15,724 bases of DNA from an uncultured Erysipelotrichaceae bacterium (GTDB lineage Bacteria; Bacillota_I; Bacilli_A; RFN20; CAG-826), in assembly GCA_902791085.1 (NCBI GenBank), contig CADAUN010000013.1, positions 1 to 15,724 of the forward strand, in the 5' to 3' direction. The notes beneath the pieces are model-generated. The model searched no databases, had not been told where the DNA came from, and saw only the letters and a program-made list of their open reading frames with translations. The translations under genes and the position numbers were made by a program. Positions 1 to 8,672 of the stretch are shown one piece after another (positions within the stretch are counted from its first letter, which is position 1; every line of letters starts with the position of its first letter).

Positions 1-1
1 T

Positions 2-904
2 TACGAGAAATACGAGGCGAACCAGCTGGAGTATTACGGGATTCTGATGAAGAACGGCCGCGTCCGTTTGGACAGCAAGCGTTTTCGCAAGTTCTTCCCG
101 CTCCCCGACGAAAGGATCGAGCACCGCAAATCGGTCTATTACACCCCTACACGCGTCAAAGCCGCGGACTACATCTGCAACGTCTTCCACATGGAGGTCT
201 CCAAAATCAAACGGCTTTGGATGGACGAATACTCCAAGGCAATTAGGATTATCAAGACCCCGCGGCAAGCCGAAGACGATGCGCGCTTAGGGCTTTGGTC
301 GGACGGAATACTAGAACCAGACGAGGTAGAGATGGGGGCCCGCATCGCAGGCTTTAAGCGGAACGCAGAATACAGGCTCGTAATCAAATCTCTGTATGCT
401 CAGTTCTTCCATCAGTTGATGTCGGACCTGGATGCGTTATGCCTCCGGATCATGGTGAGCCAGGGCTACTCCGGTGACCGATTCACGAGGCAGATCTTCG
501 ACACCTATCTCCAAGGTAAACAGCCTAAAGGCTCCCCCGCCATCGGTTTTGAAAACTACGAGCATTACCACATCTATGATGAGGCCTATTGCGTTTGGAA
601 CCTTCTGAAGCATAACGCCGTCAGCGCGTACCAGGCTTTGAAAGAAAAATACCCAGACCGCATCTATGACCCTGATGACAGCTATCAGAACGGGCAGTCT
701 TCGCTATCGGTCATCAAGATCGACGAGAAGTATATCCTGTTCGTTTTGGACCACATCTGCGACTTCTTCGATGAGGTATGCAAATACGCCTTCGGGGAAG
801 ACCCCAATGTCGCCAAATGGGATAACGACGACTATTTCCTCAACATTGTTAACGACACAATCGAAACCATCGAGAACCCATTGGGGCTCCCCGCATGGCT
901 ATAA
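2..904 (+). CDS. Unrecognised mostly helical protein, 5' end outside the window
   Basis: The reading frame is open from base 2, so the gene starts upstream. The first in-window ATG (47) is not a convincing start: it has no ribosome binding site and the 15 codons before it read like the rest of the protein. About 300 residues are visible. They are predicted to be mostly alpha-helical and rich in aromatic and charged residues, with no signal peptide or membrane segment. A short motif around 596-625 (WNLLKHN followed by an amphipathic helix) recalls the N-x-x-K-H elements of some HEPN-like helical bundles, but this is too weak for a family call. The stop lies 12 nt before the helicase start, so the two are almost certainly co-transcribed. 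I do not recognise a function; its place at the head of the visible operon suggests a subunit or accessory factor of the same system. Confidence 0.85.
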   Translation, partial: YEKYEANQLEYYGILMKNGRVRLDSKRFRKFFPLPDERIEHRKSVYYTPTRVKAADYICNVFHMEVSKIKRLWMDEYSKAIRIIKTPRQAEDDARLGLWSDGILEPDEVEMGARIAGFKRNAEYRLVIKSLYAQFFHQLMSDLDALCLRIMVSQGYSGDRFTRQIFDTYLQGKQPKGSPAIGFENYEHYHIYDEAYCVWNLLKHNAVSAYQALKEKYPDRIYDPDDSYQNGQSSLSVIKIDEKYILFVLDHICDFFDEVCKYAFGEDPNVAKWDNDDYFLNIVNDTIETIENPLGLPAWL

Positions 905-916
905 AAGGGATAAAGC

Positions 917-3900
917 ATGAAAGCATTATTCATTTCCTTCATTAGGAACATCGCCAAGAAAAATGGATTCGGGGGCGACTTCTATCGCGACTCCCTGGAA
1001 GATCAATACGAAAAACTAAAACTCAGGATCCCGCCCGAGCGCAGAATTGAGTCTTTGGAGCGGTTCGTCGAAAGCACATTCACAACGGGCTTTTGGAAGT
1101 ATTACTACATCTCCTGCCCGAATTTCCTCCGCGAACTAAGGTCCGAAAATGACGGGATGATGTCCTTCCTCGACAACGTCGTCATCAGGCCCGAGTTAAC
1201 CCTATCGATGCGCCAGTGCCTGCCCGACGGGCAAAACGTCATCCTCATCGGCAACATCGCCGAAAGAGGTGACCGCGCTGAATTCACCGTCAAGGGAATC
1301 GAATTCATCGACGAGTCCATGTCCGCCCCCGGGGACAAGAAAGTCCGCGTCACCGCTGTCAATGCATTCGGACTCACCTCTTTCGTAAATCCCAAGACCG
1401 GACGAACGGTAACCGTTCCGAATTGGAAGGACGCCAACTGGAAGAGTTACGAAAACCTCCTTACCCCAGACTTCATCAAGGAATTGATTGATTCCTGTTT
1501 CACGGTCAACAACCCGTTGGAGGTCCGCCAGACCTACGACCAATGGCACCGCTACATGGAGTTCCGCAAGTATTACCTTTCGGAACAGACCAAGAGAAGT
1601 TTCAAACTCGATCGGGTCCTTTACCTGCAATCCTACGCGGTAAACAAGAAGGAATATAAGAAAAGCCAGTCGATCTACGAAAACTACATCCTCGATGGCG
1701 TTGCGGATTTCGTAAAAGGCGAAATGGTCGTTTTGTCCGACAAGGTCGAAAACGCCGAGCCCTTCCCTCTGATTCGTCTCGACATAGACCGGAACAAAAA
1801 ACAGTTCATGGAAGCCCGCATATCGCGTGGAAAGCGCCTCGTGAGCGAAGAGGAAATCAAAATCCGCTCTTTGGCTGGCGATAACGTTTTCATTACCAGC
1901 GGCGATCCTTCCGCTTTGGGAGGAGAAAAGTCCGCTGGGGTCTTCGCCAATCTGCTTCGCCAGGGCTTCGAGCTAGGCGATAGGTTTAGGGCAGTAACGA
2001 AAGACATCGCCCCGGAAGACCATCTAAGGCAGCTTGAAATCGACCATAAGTACGCATTCGAGAAGGCTTCCGACGAAATCGACGCGAAGTACCAAAGAAT
2101 CATCGAGCGAGAACTCGATGTGTTGGTCCAGAGCAAGGACCGCGAAATCACCGTGGCAATTCTAGAGAAAATCCGGCAGGAAGAGGCTTCTTTGGAAGCG
2201 CGACTAGATAGCGATGTCTCGGCCAACGAAGACCAGTCCGTCCTTTCCGCCATCAAAGAAGAAAAGCGGCGCATCCAAAGGGAGAATCCGCAAGGCAAGA
2301 AGGAATCGGACGCCGAATACCAGGCAAGGTTGAGAGAATTGTATGAAACCATCGACGTCGCCAGGCTTTACCGCGATAGGAACGAGAAGCTCGTCGAGGA
2401 TTTGAAAAAGAGGGAAACCGAAGCAGGAAAGCGCGAATTGGAACGTTACAAGAAAGCGACCTTGAGCGCCCTTCAGGTTAAGTATCGCGAAGACGTCCGC
2501 AACGAAAAGGTTGAGGCGAAAAACGGAATTGACGAGGATTATGACCAAAAGCGCAAGACCGTCATCGAGAACGAGACCATCTACCGTATTTCCCTCTACT
2601 TCCGCCTCCCCGAAGGAATGACCGAGGTCAAGAAGGAAACCGTCACGACCATCGAGTCCTGCGCCCATATCGTCTATGACTCAAGGGCGGAGAAGGCAAA
2701 GCTCAAAAGGCAGGAAATGGCCTTGGATTCCTTTTATTCCGGCTACGTCAAAAATCCCTACCTCTCCACGTATCTTTTCGATCCCACCGGACTCCAAGAT
2801 CCCACCCAGCAGCTCGACGCCGATTGGACTTGGTTCCTAGAATCGCTAAACGAAAAGCAAAAGGAAGCCGTCAGGAAGGCCGTTTACAGCAACGGCATCT
2901 TCCTCCTCCAAGGGCCTCCGGGAACCGGCAAGACCCAAGTCATCGCCGAGACGGTCGCCCAGCTTGTCAAGAAAGGCAAGAAGGTGCTCATTTCAAGTGA
3001 GACCCATAAGGCCATCGACAACGTTTTCGAACGCCTTCCCAAGACCGCCGAAATCGTTCCTATTCGTCTGATTTCATCGCGTGGCGATAGGAAGAGGGAG
3101 AACGGATACGAGCCTCAGTACCTCGTCGACAACTTCTACAAGAACATCTCCGACGCGATGCGAAAAGCCGTCACCCGTTACCAGAACTTTCAGCGCAACA
3201 AAGACGAGTTTGAGGAAGAATTCGAGAAGCTGAAGAGCCTGAGGGCGAAGATACAGCGCCGCCAATCGCTCCTGGATGAGGCCAAGAACAAAATCGCTGC
3301 CCTGGAGCAATCGGCCAAAGGGCTCAATTCGGAACGTTCGTCGAAAAAGGAATCGCTCGACGACATCAAGATTGATCTCGACCTCCTCCGCAGGACGAGG
3401 CGCAGAATCGAGAAGAATCGCCTCACCGCAGATGAGGACATCGATCAGGCCCTTCTCGGCAAGTATTTCGCTTCGATAAAGGAAGATTTCACCAAGCCGA
3501 TGTTCTCCACCACCGACATCTCATCGCTTTTGGATGCCGTGGAATCGATCGACCTGTCACTTGTCCGCCGTGAGTTGACGCTACTGGACCCCGAATCCAA
3601 CGCCGCTTTGCTCGAAGTCAAAAAGATGGAGCTGAAGCGCCAGATGGAATCTTTCATCGACGAACTAGGCGACCCATTGCCCGGAAAAGAAGACGAACAC
3701 GAGAAACTGAAGGCCGAGCTACGCGCCGTGCTCAATCAACAAAGAGCGGCAAGCGAAGCCGGATCAACGAATCTCAATTTGCAGATTAGGAGTGTGTTCG
3801 ATTATGCCTTTATTACGCAACACGCCGATGAAATCGAGGATATCCTCACCCGTTTGAAGGATCGGCTATCCGAGGCGAAATCCGCATTCTTTGATGCTGA

Positions 3901-5428
3901 ATTAGACCCAAGAATCGGTGAGATGGAAAGACGTGTTGCCGCCGCGGAAGCGGAGATAAAAGGCCTCGCGGACCAGATCAAGGGCATCAACGAGCAAATC
4001 GCCGAGATCCAAGAGGAGGACGATTTCAAGGAAATCCAGGAAAGCGTCTCGCGCCTCCAGGATTCCATCGGCAAGTTCTTCCGCGAATTCGAAATCACCA
4101 TCCCTTACGACTCCATCGACTCCGCTTTGGAGATCATCCAGTCCAGATGGAACGAGATGCAGGTGAACTTCGCTGCGCAGGAGGCCGAAAACAAAGCCAA
4201 GATTCCGATGTACAAACGTATCGTGGACTACATCTCTTCCCCGGAAGTCATCGAAGAAGACCGCCGTGCATTCACATCGGAATTATTCGATAGCGCGAAT
4301 GTTTTCGGCATTACCTGTACCAGCAGCGACCGCTTTGGAAGAAACAATCTCGACGTCCTTTCCGATTACGGAATCGAGGGCATCGATATCAAATCGGCCG
4401 GCATCGACGTTGTCATCATCGACGAGGTTTCGAAATCAAGTTTCATCGACCTGCTCATACCGATCCTATACGGCAAGACTGTCATTTTGGTCGGTGACCA
4501 CAGACAGCTTCCGCCGATGTATGAATTTGCCAAGCTCAGGGCGGAGGATTTCGAAGGCCTCGACCCCAAGTACATCAACGAGGATCTGAATAAGGAATAT
4601 ACAAAGCTGTGCGAAGAATGTTTCTTCAAGACCTTGTTCGAGCGCATACCCGACGCCTTCAAGACGATGCTAGTGCAGCAATACCGTTGCCATGAGGACA
4701 TCATGCGGGTTTTCAACCACTTTTATCATGGCCAACTGCGTCTTGGATGGCCGGGGCAGAACAATGCGAAGCAGCACGGCATACGCATCGTCTCCAACGG
4801 CCGTCTCATCATCGAGCCCGAAAAGCACGTCTATTTCGTCGACTGCAAAGGGTACGAAACGCATCAGCAAGACTCGACTTCCATGTACAACACCGGTGAG
4901 GCCGAGGTCGTCGCCGAACTCGTGAAGAAGATCAACGCCTACCTAAAGGAGAACCCTAGGGCAGACGCGGATAAGCTGAGCATCGGCATCATCTGCACCT
5001 ACGGCGACCAGGCCAGGCGTATCAAGGAACTGATGCGCAAGGTCAAGACCGATGCTTTCAAGGGCGATTCGGAACGGCTCATCGTTTCTACCGTCGACGA
5101 CTTCCAGGGCGACGAACGTGATATCATCATCCTCTCAACGGTCCGTAACCCAGAGAAGCCCGAAAGGTCCAATCCTGGGTTCATCCTCGCCTATCAGCGT
5201 ATCAACGTCGCTCTCTCTAGGGCGAGGCGATTGCTGATCGTCGTCGGCAACAAGAAGTACCTCGAGACAAAGGGGATCATCGATTTGCCTGACGTCAACG
5301 GCAACCCTGCCCACGACCAAAAGCACTTCAGGGTATACGAAGAAATCATCAATACCATCGAGTCGTTCGGAAAATCCATCGACGACATCGACGTTTTAGA
5401 GAACAAAGGAGGCGTGATCAATGGATAA
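917..5428 (+). CDS. Large UPF1/DNA2-type superfamily 1 helicase with long coiled coils
   Basis: A 1503-residue ATP-dependent nucleic-acid helicase or translocase. Visible motifs are a Q-like segment (LNEKQKEAV, about residue 645), Walker A GPPGTGKT (666-673), motif Ia (SSETHKAIDNV), Walker B IIDE (D1169/E1170), motif III GDHRQLPP (1193-1200), motif IV QQYR (1254-1257), motif V STVDDFQGDE (1391-1400) and motif VI YQRINVALSRAR (1426-1437). This order and wording are typical of the UPF1/SEN1/DNA2 group. About 490 residues separate motifs I and II, much of them (about 755-1090) a heptad-like charged coiled coil. A second coiled coil covers about 370-560. The N-terminal 360 residues have no domain I can name, and I see no nuclease motif. 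The start has a weak AAGGGA ribosome binding site, and the stop overlaps the next gene by 8 nt. The likely role is the motor of a DNA or RNA surveillance complex; polarity and substrate cannot be read from the sequence. Confidence 0.95.
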   Translation: MKALFISFIRNIAKKNGFGGDFYRDSLEDQYEKLKLRIPPERRIESLERFVESTFTTGFWKYYYISCPNFLRELRSENDGMMSFLDNVVIRPELTLSMRQCLPDGQNVILIGNIAERGDRAEFTVKGIEFIDESMSAPGDKKVRVTAVNAFGLTSFVNPKTGRTVTVPNWKDANWKSYENLLTPDFIKELIDSCFTVNNPLEVRQTYDQWHRYMEFRKYYLSEQTKRSFKLDRVLYLQSYAVNKKEYKKSQSIYENYILDGVADFVKGEMVVLSDKVENAEPFPLIRLDIDRNKKQFMEARISRGKRLVSEEEIKIRSLAGDNVFITSGDPSALGGEKSAGVFANLLRQGFELGDRFRAVTKDIAPEDHLRQLEIDHKYAFEKASDEIDAKYQRIIERELDVLVQSKDREITVAILEKIRQEEASLEARLDSDVSANEDQSVLSAIKEEKRRIQRENPQGKKESDAEYQARLRELYETIDVARLYRDRNEKLVEDLKKRETEAGKRELERYKKATLSALQVKYREDVRNEKVEAKNGIDEDYDQKRKTVIENETIYRISLYFRLPEGMTEVKKETVTTIESCAHIVYDSRAEKAKLKRQEMALDSFYSGYVKNPYLSTYLFDPTGLQDPTQQLDADWTWFLESLNEKQKEAVRKAVYSNGIFLLQGPPGTGKTQVIAETVAQLVKKGKKVLISSETHKAIDNVFERLPKTAEIVPIRLISSRGDRKRENGYEPQYLVDNFYKNISDAMRKAVTRYQNFQRNKDEFEEEFEKLKSLRAKIQRRQSLLDEAKNKIAALEQSAKGLNSERSSKKESLDDIKIDLDLLRRTRRRIEKNRLTADEDIDQALLGKYFASIKEDFTKPMFSTTDISSLLDAVESIDLSLVRRELTLLDPESNAALLEVKKMELKRQMESFIDELGDPLPGKEDEHEKLKAELRAVLNQQRAASEAGSTNLNLQIRSVFDYAFITQHADEIEDILTRLKDRLSEAKSAFFDAELDPRIGEMERRVAAAEAEIKGLADQIKGINEQIAEIQEEDDFKEIQESVSRLQDSIGKFFREFEITIPYDSIDSALEIIQSRWNEMQVNFAAQEAENKAKIPMYKRIVDYISSPEVIEEDRRAFTSELFDSANVFGITCTSSDRFGRNNLDVLSDYGIEGIDIKSAGIDVVIIDEVSKSSFIDLLIPILYGKTVILVGDHRQLPPMYEFAKLRAEDFEGLDPKYINEDLNKEYTKLCEECFFKTLFERIPDAFKTMLVQQYRCHEDIMRVFNHFYHGQLRLGWPGQNNAKQHGIRIVSNGRLIIEPEKHVYFVDCKGYETHQQDSTSMYNTGEAEVVAELVKKINAYLKENPRADADKLSIGIICTYGDQARRIKELMRKVKTDAFKGDSERLIVSTVDDFQGDERDIIILSTVRNPEKPERSNPGFILAYQRINVALSRARRLLIVVGNKKYLETKGIIDLPDVNGNPAHDQKHFRVYEEIINTIESFGKSIDDIDVLENKGGVING

Positions 5429-7583
5429 GTTCACTTTAGAGACTTCCCTTCAATTCCCGGCCTTCCGCCTGACGGAGCTCGTTTCTTACAGCATCGTCAG
5501 AAAGCCTAGCGGCGTCGCCTACATCGTCTTGGTTTTGATCCGCGATTCCAAGCAAAGGAAGATGAGGATGGCCGACGCCCTCATCAATTTCGGCGTCCCG
5601 GAACGGCTCCACCACATCTTCATGAGCGCGATCAACGACTTGATTCATCAGGGTCTCATAACCTTCTATCACGGCGAATTGATTAGCGCTTCGGCTTTTT
5701 CCTCGAGCCGGATCAGTGATTACTCCTTCACCCCTAAGGGCGAGAAGATCTTCGCGGACGGCTACATTCCCGCGACGGACGAAAGCGGAAAGCCGATCGA
5801 AAAGGAAACCAAAGTCGATATCTACTACGACGTGGCGATGAACTCCTTCTGCCTGAAGTTTCCCGCCGAGCTCGAAGGAAGACCATTAAAGGACGCGTCC
5901 CTCACCCCCGAATTCTTTGATAAGTTCTCCGTCACGAAAAGCGAAGAAGACTTCATCAGCGCATCGAAGGGCCCAGCGATCGGAATCAAGAAGGAAGAAA
6001 TCGTCACCGGCGTCGAGACGCAGGCGAGGGAGAACTACACGGTCAAATACGAATGCGACATCGAAATCGACGGTGATAAGGGAAGAATCGTCTTTGACGA
6101 CAAAGCCCTGCAAGCCTTCTTCGAAAACAATTACGAGCCCGCGATCGTTAACAATGCCCTCCTGCTCAAAAGCAAATATCGTTTCCCTTACTCGGAGGTT
6201 CCCACACTAAGGCTCAGCCAGTTCCCCGAGGCTTCTATCAAGCGCGTCTTGATACCGAAGGACTTAGAGGAAGTCACGAAACAAAAGATCCGCCTCATGG
6301 TCACCAAAGGAAACTATGGAGGCGAAGGTCTCATCTTGAAGACGGATACGCCGCTCCCCTTCAACGCGGAATTCCTCCGCGTGAACGCCCAAGGCAATGC
6401 TACCGCCTATGTCCCGGGCAACTTTGAATTCGACGTCGAGGGATTCGGGACCATCCGCGTTCCCCTCGCGTTAGAGATTTCCTTGGAGCAGGACCAACTA
6501 CAAGAAAGCCTAAGACCGATTGTTTCCGGTCTAAACGCTTTCTCAGCGGAGAACTACGAGAGGCTCGTTCGCATTACCGAATGCAGCAAAGACTATGACG
6601 AAGCATATAAAGCCATGGACGGATACCTCGCCAACCTCAATTACACACAGCAAATCGGCGTTCTTTCCGAGATGCGGCCTTATTCGTCCTTGAGCCCCGC
6701 GATTTCCCAGAAGGAAAAGGAACTGGTTCAAAAGGCCTACGACGGATATCTAGCCAGCATCGGTGAATCCACATTGGAGACGTTCCTCAAGGTGACGTCG
6801 TGGATTCCGAAATATCTCGGTCTATCCCCGAAAGAGGTCCTGGACAAGGTCTTCCAGCAGCTTAGGTCCATTGGCAACCACGTGGGCGTGTTCCAAACGC
6901 TTGCGGAGGCCAATTATGACGAATCGCTGGTCTGCTCCTACGTCAATCCCGTGCCCGCGTGTCTAAAAACCAAGCAGGGAACCCTCCCATCACTGGTTTC
7001 TTTAATCAATTTCGCCAGCTCGCTGGAACAGCTGAAAAGGATCTGTGGAATCACGGATTACCACGATTTCAGCGTCGACCTCGAATCCATCGACCGAAAT
7101 GCCGTTCACGTTTCTTATGCCACCGCATCTTCTGAGAGAAAGCGCCTGAGGCCTTTCGAGGTGGAGAACAAGGAACTCTTCCAGGAATTCGACACCTACC
7201 TTGGACTCTTTGGGCGCATCAACGACGACATTAGCATGGTGGAAAACGCCTTGAAGAACCCCAACAACATCAGAGCGGAGGTCATCGAGAAGAAAATCAA
7301 CTCGGGCGACTTCCAATACGTGCTCGTGAACCTTTCCGGAAAACTCGAAGCATTGCTTAAGTCCAAATACGGATTGGACGGCACGCTTTCCGACATGCTG
7401 TCCGAAGCGCGCAGGCAAAAGCTGATAGAGAAGGACATCGTCTCCGACCTCCACGATTTCCGTGAGGCCAGGAACGCCAACGTCCATCCGGATGCCCCTT
7501 CCGCGAGATTCACGCCAAACGATCTGCGGAGATGGAGCGAGGAGATCTTCGAACTGGCGAAAAAGGAGGATGAAGACAAATGA
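5421..7583 (+). CDS. Protein with winged-helix-like N terminus and C-terminal HEPN-like domain
   Basis: A 720-residue protein. Residues about 10-115 look like a winged helix: an amphipathic helical pair, then a strand with FTPKGEKIFADGYIP, similar to the wing and final strand of PadR/MarR-like folds. The middle (about 120-640) is mixed alpha/beta and unrecognised. The C-terminal 90 residues form helices with R684-N-A-N-V-H689, an RX4H motif in which a polar residue follows the Arg. This is the signature of HEPN domains, many of which are metal-independent RNases in toxin-antitoxin, abortive infection and CRISPR effectors. Translation starts from a strong AAAGGAGG site inside the end of the helicase gene, and the stop shares ATGA with the following start, so coupling is likely. 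Inference: the nuclease or effector subunit of the operon, possibly nucleic-acid-binding through the winged helix. A non-catalytic, purely structural HEPN remains possible. Confidence 0.9.
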   Translation: MDKFTLETSLQFPAFRLTELVSYSIVRKPSGVAYIVLVLIRDSKQRKMRMADALINFGVPERLHHIFMSAINDLIHQGLITFYHGELISASAFSSSRISDYSFTPKGEKIFADGYIPATDESGKPIEKETKVDIYYDVAMNSFCLKFPAELEGRPLKDASLTPEFFDKFSVTKSEEDFISASKGPAIGIKKEEIVTGVETQARENYTVKYECDIEIDGDKGRIVFDDKALQAFFENNYEPAIVNNALLLKSKYRFPYSEVPTLRLSQFPEASIKRVLIPKDLEEVTKQKIRLMVTKGNYGGEGLILKTDTPLPFNAEFLRVNAQGNATAYVPGNFEFDVEGFGTIRVPLALEISLEQDQLQESLRPIVSGLNAFSAENYERLVRITECSKDYDEAYKAMDGYLANLNYTQQIGVLSEMRPYSSLSPAISQKEKELVQKAYDGYLASIGESTLETFLKVTSWIPKYLGLSPKEVLDKVFQQLRSIGNHVGVFQTLAEANYDESLVCSYVNPVPACLKTKQGTLPSLVSLINFASSLEQLKRICGITDYHDFSVDLESIDRNAVHVSYATASSERKRLRPFEVENKELFQEFDTYLGLFGRINDDISMVENALKNPNNIRAEVIEKKINSGDFQYVLVNLSGKLEALLKSKYGLDGTLSDMLSEARRQKLIEKDIVSDLHDFREARNANVHPDAPSARFTPNDLRRWSEEIFELAKKEDEDK

Positions 7584-8653
7584 GTCACCAAACCATCATT
7601 TCTTACGAAGGCGTTTCCATACAGATCCAGGCGCAGTGCGACACCGCTTCCGCTTCTTTGTGCAGGATCGATAAAACCATAGAGAAGATCCGCGAGACGG
7701 CGAAAATGCTGCGCACCGCCGAGGTACAGGAATACGAGAAATACCTTTTGAAGGCGAAAGAGGAAATCAAAGCCAAGATCGAGGCCTTCAAGAAAACCCT
7801 AGAGCGGTACCAAAAGCTCACAACTCGCGATACGAGCGAATATTACAGGGTCGTCGACGAGCTGCGTAGGCAGGGCAACGAATTGGCCACCACGGCCGCT
7901 ACCCTGACCGGCTCGAAGCTTCAGGCCATCGAGGCCATGATCCGAAACGGCTTGTTCGCTGAAGGCGATGCGGTCTTTCAGCGCATGAAGGACGAAGCCT
8001 CGGGTGCGGTAACCGTCGATAGCGAAACGTTGGAGCACATCAACGCCATCGAAGACGTCTCCCTCCGCGAGCTCGCCCTTATCCAGGCGAACAAGAACCA
8101 GGGGCGGTCCTTCGAAGCGATTCTGCAGCTTGCCAAAGACGAATACGAACGCCTCCTCGACTCCAGCAAGAGGGGATTCGTGGAAGAGACGGCCGCGGAG
8201 ATGCGTGCCGGAGGCGTGGACGAGACCATCATCAGCAAGATTGTCGAAGGCTCTTCGTCTATCGACGAGATTTCCGAAGCCGCATCCGCCGCCATCACCG
8301 ACGAAAAGGTTCGCAAAGAGACGCTGAAGGTTATAATTAAGGCCATCAAAGCGAGGGGTTTCATCGTCGATACTCGCAACAATCTAAAGATCGACCGCGA
8401 GAAGAACGTGGTTCGTCTTGTCGCGTTGAAGGCATCCGGTCAAAAGGCCGAATTTGAAATCCAGCTAAGCGGCAAGTTCATGTACCGCTTCGACGGATAC
8501 GAAGGGCAGGCCTGCAAGAAGGACATCGAACCCTTCATGAGCGACCTCGCTTCCATTTACGACATCAACGTCCTCCACGAGGAGGTCATCTGGGACAATC
8601 CGGATAAGATCCAAATGCAGCAATACCAGCATTACAAAACCAACAAGAACTGA
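7580..8653 (+). CDS. Coiled-coil protein of unknown function
   Basis: A 357-residue soluble protein that I do not recognise. Residues about 20-110 form a Lys/Glu-rich coiled coil (repeated KIxEKI, KAKEEIKAKIEAFKK-type heptads). A helical middle follows (about 130-260, rich in Ala/Glu), then a compact C-terminal region (about 265-357) with beta-strand character and the segment FDGYEGQACKKDIEPFM. There is no signal peptide, membrane segment or catalytic motif I can identify. The start overlaps the previous stop by 4 nt (ATGA) and has a GGAGG site 10 nt upstream, so it is translated with the HEPN-like gene. Being placed between the HEPN-like and AAA+ genes, it could be a scaffold or adaptor that links the nuclease to the remodeller; that is inference only. 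Confidence 0.88.
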   Translation: MSHQTIISYEGVSIQIQAQCDTASASLCRIDKTIEKIRETAKMLRTAEVQEYEKYLLKAKEEIKAKIEAFKKTLERYQKLTTRDTSEYYRVVDELRRQGNELATTAATLTGSKLQAIEAMIRNGLFAEGDAVFQRMKDEASGAVTVDSETLEHINAIEDVSLRELALIQANKNQGRSFEAILQLAKDEYERLLDSSKRGFVEETAAEMRAGGVDETIISKIVEGSSSIDEISEAASAAITDEKVRKETLKVIIKAIKARGFIVDTRNNLKIDREKNVVRLVALKASGQKAEFEIQLSGKFMYRFDGYEGQACKKDIEPFMSDLASIYDINVLHEEVIWDNPDKIQMQQYQHYKTNKN

Positions 8654-8672
8654 GTCTTAAGGAGAAAACACC

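Noticed and set aside
1202..2668. Antisense reading frames of 142-222 codons within the helicase gene
   Set aside because: They are shadows of a strongly coding + strand, created by codon bias; their proteins are low in complexity and have no start signals.
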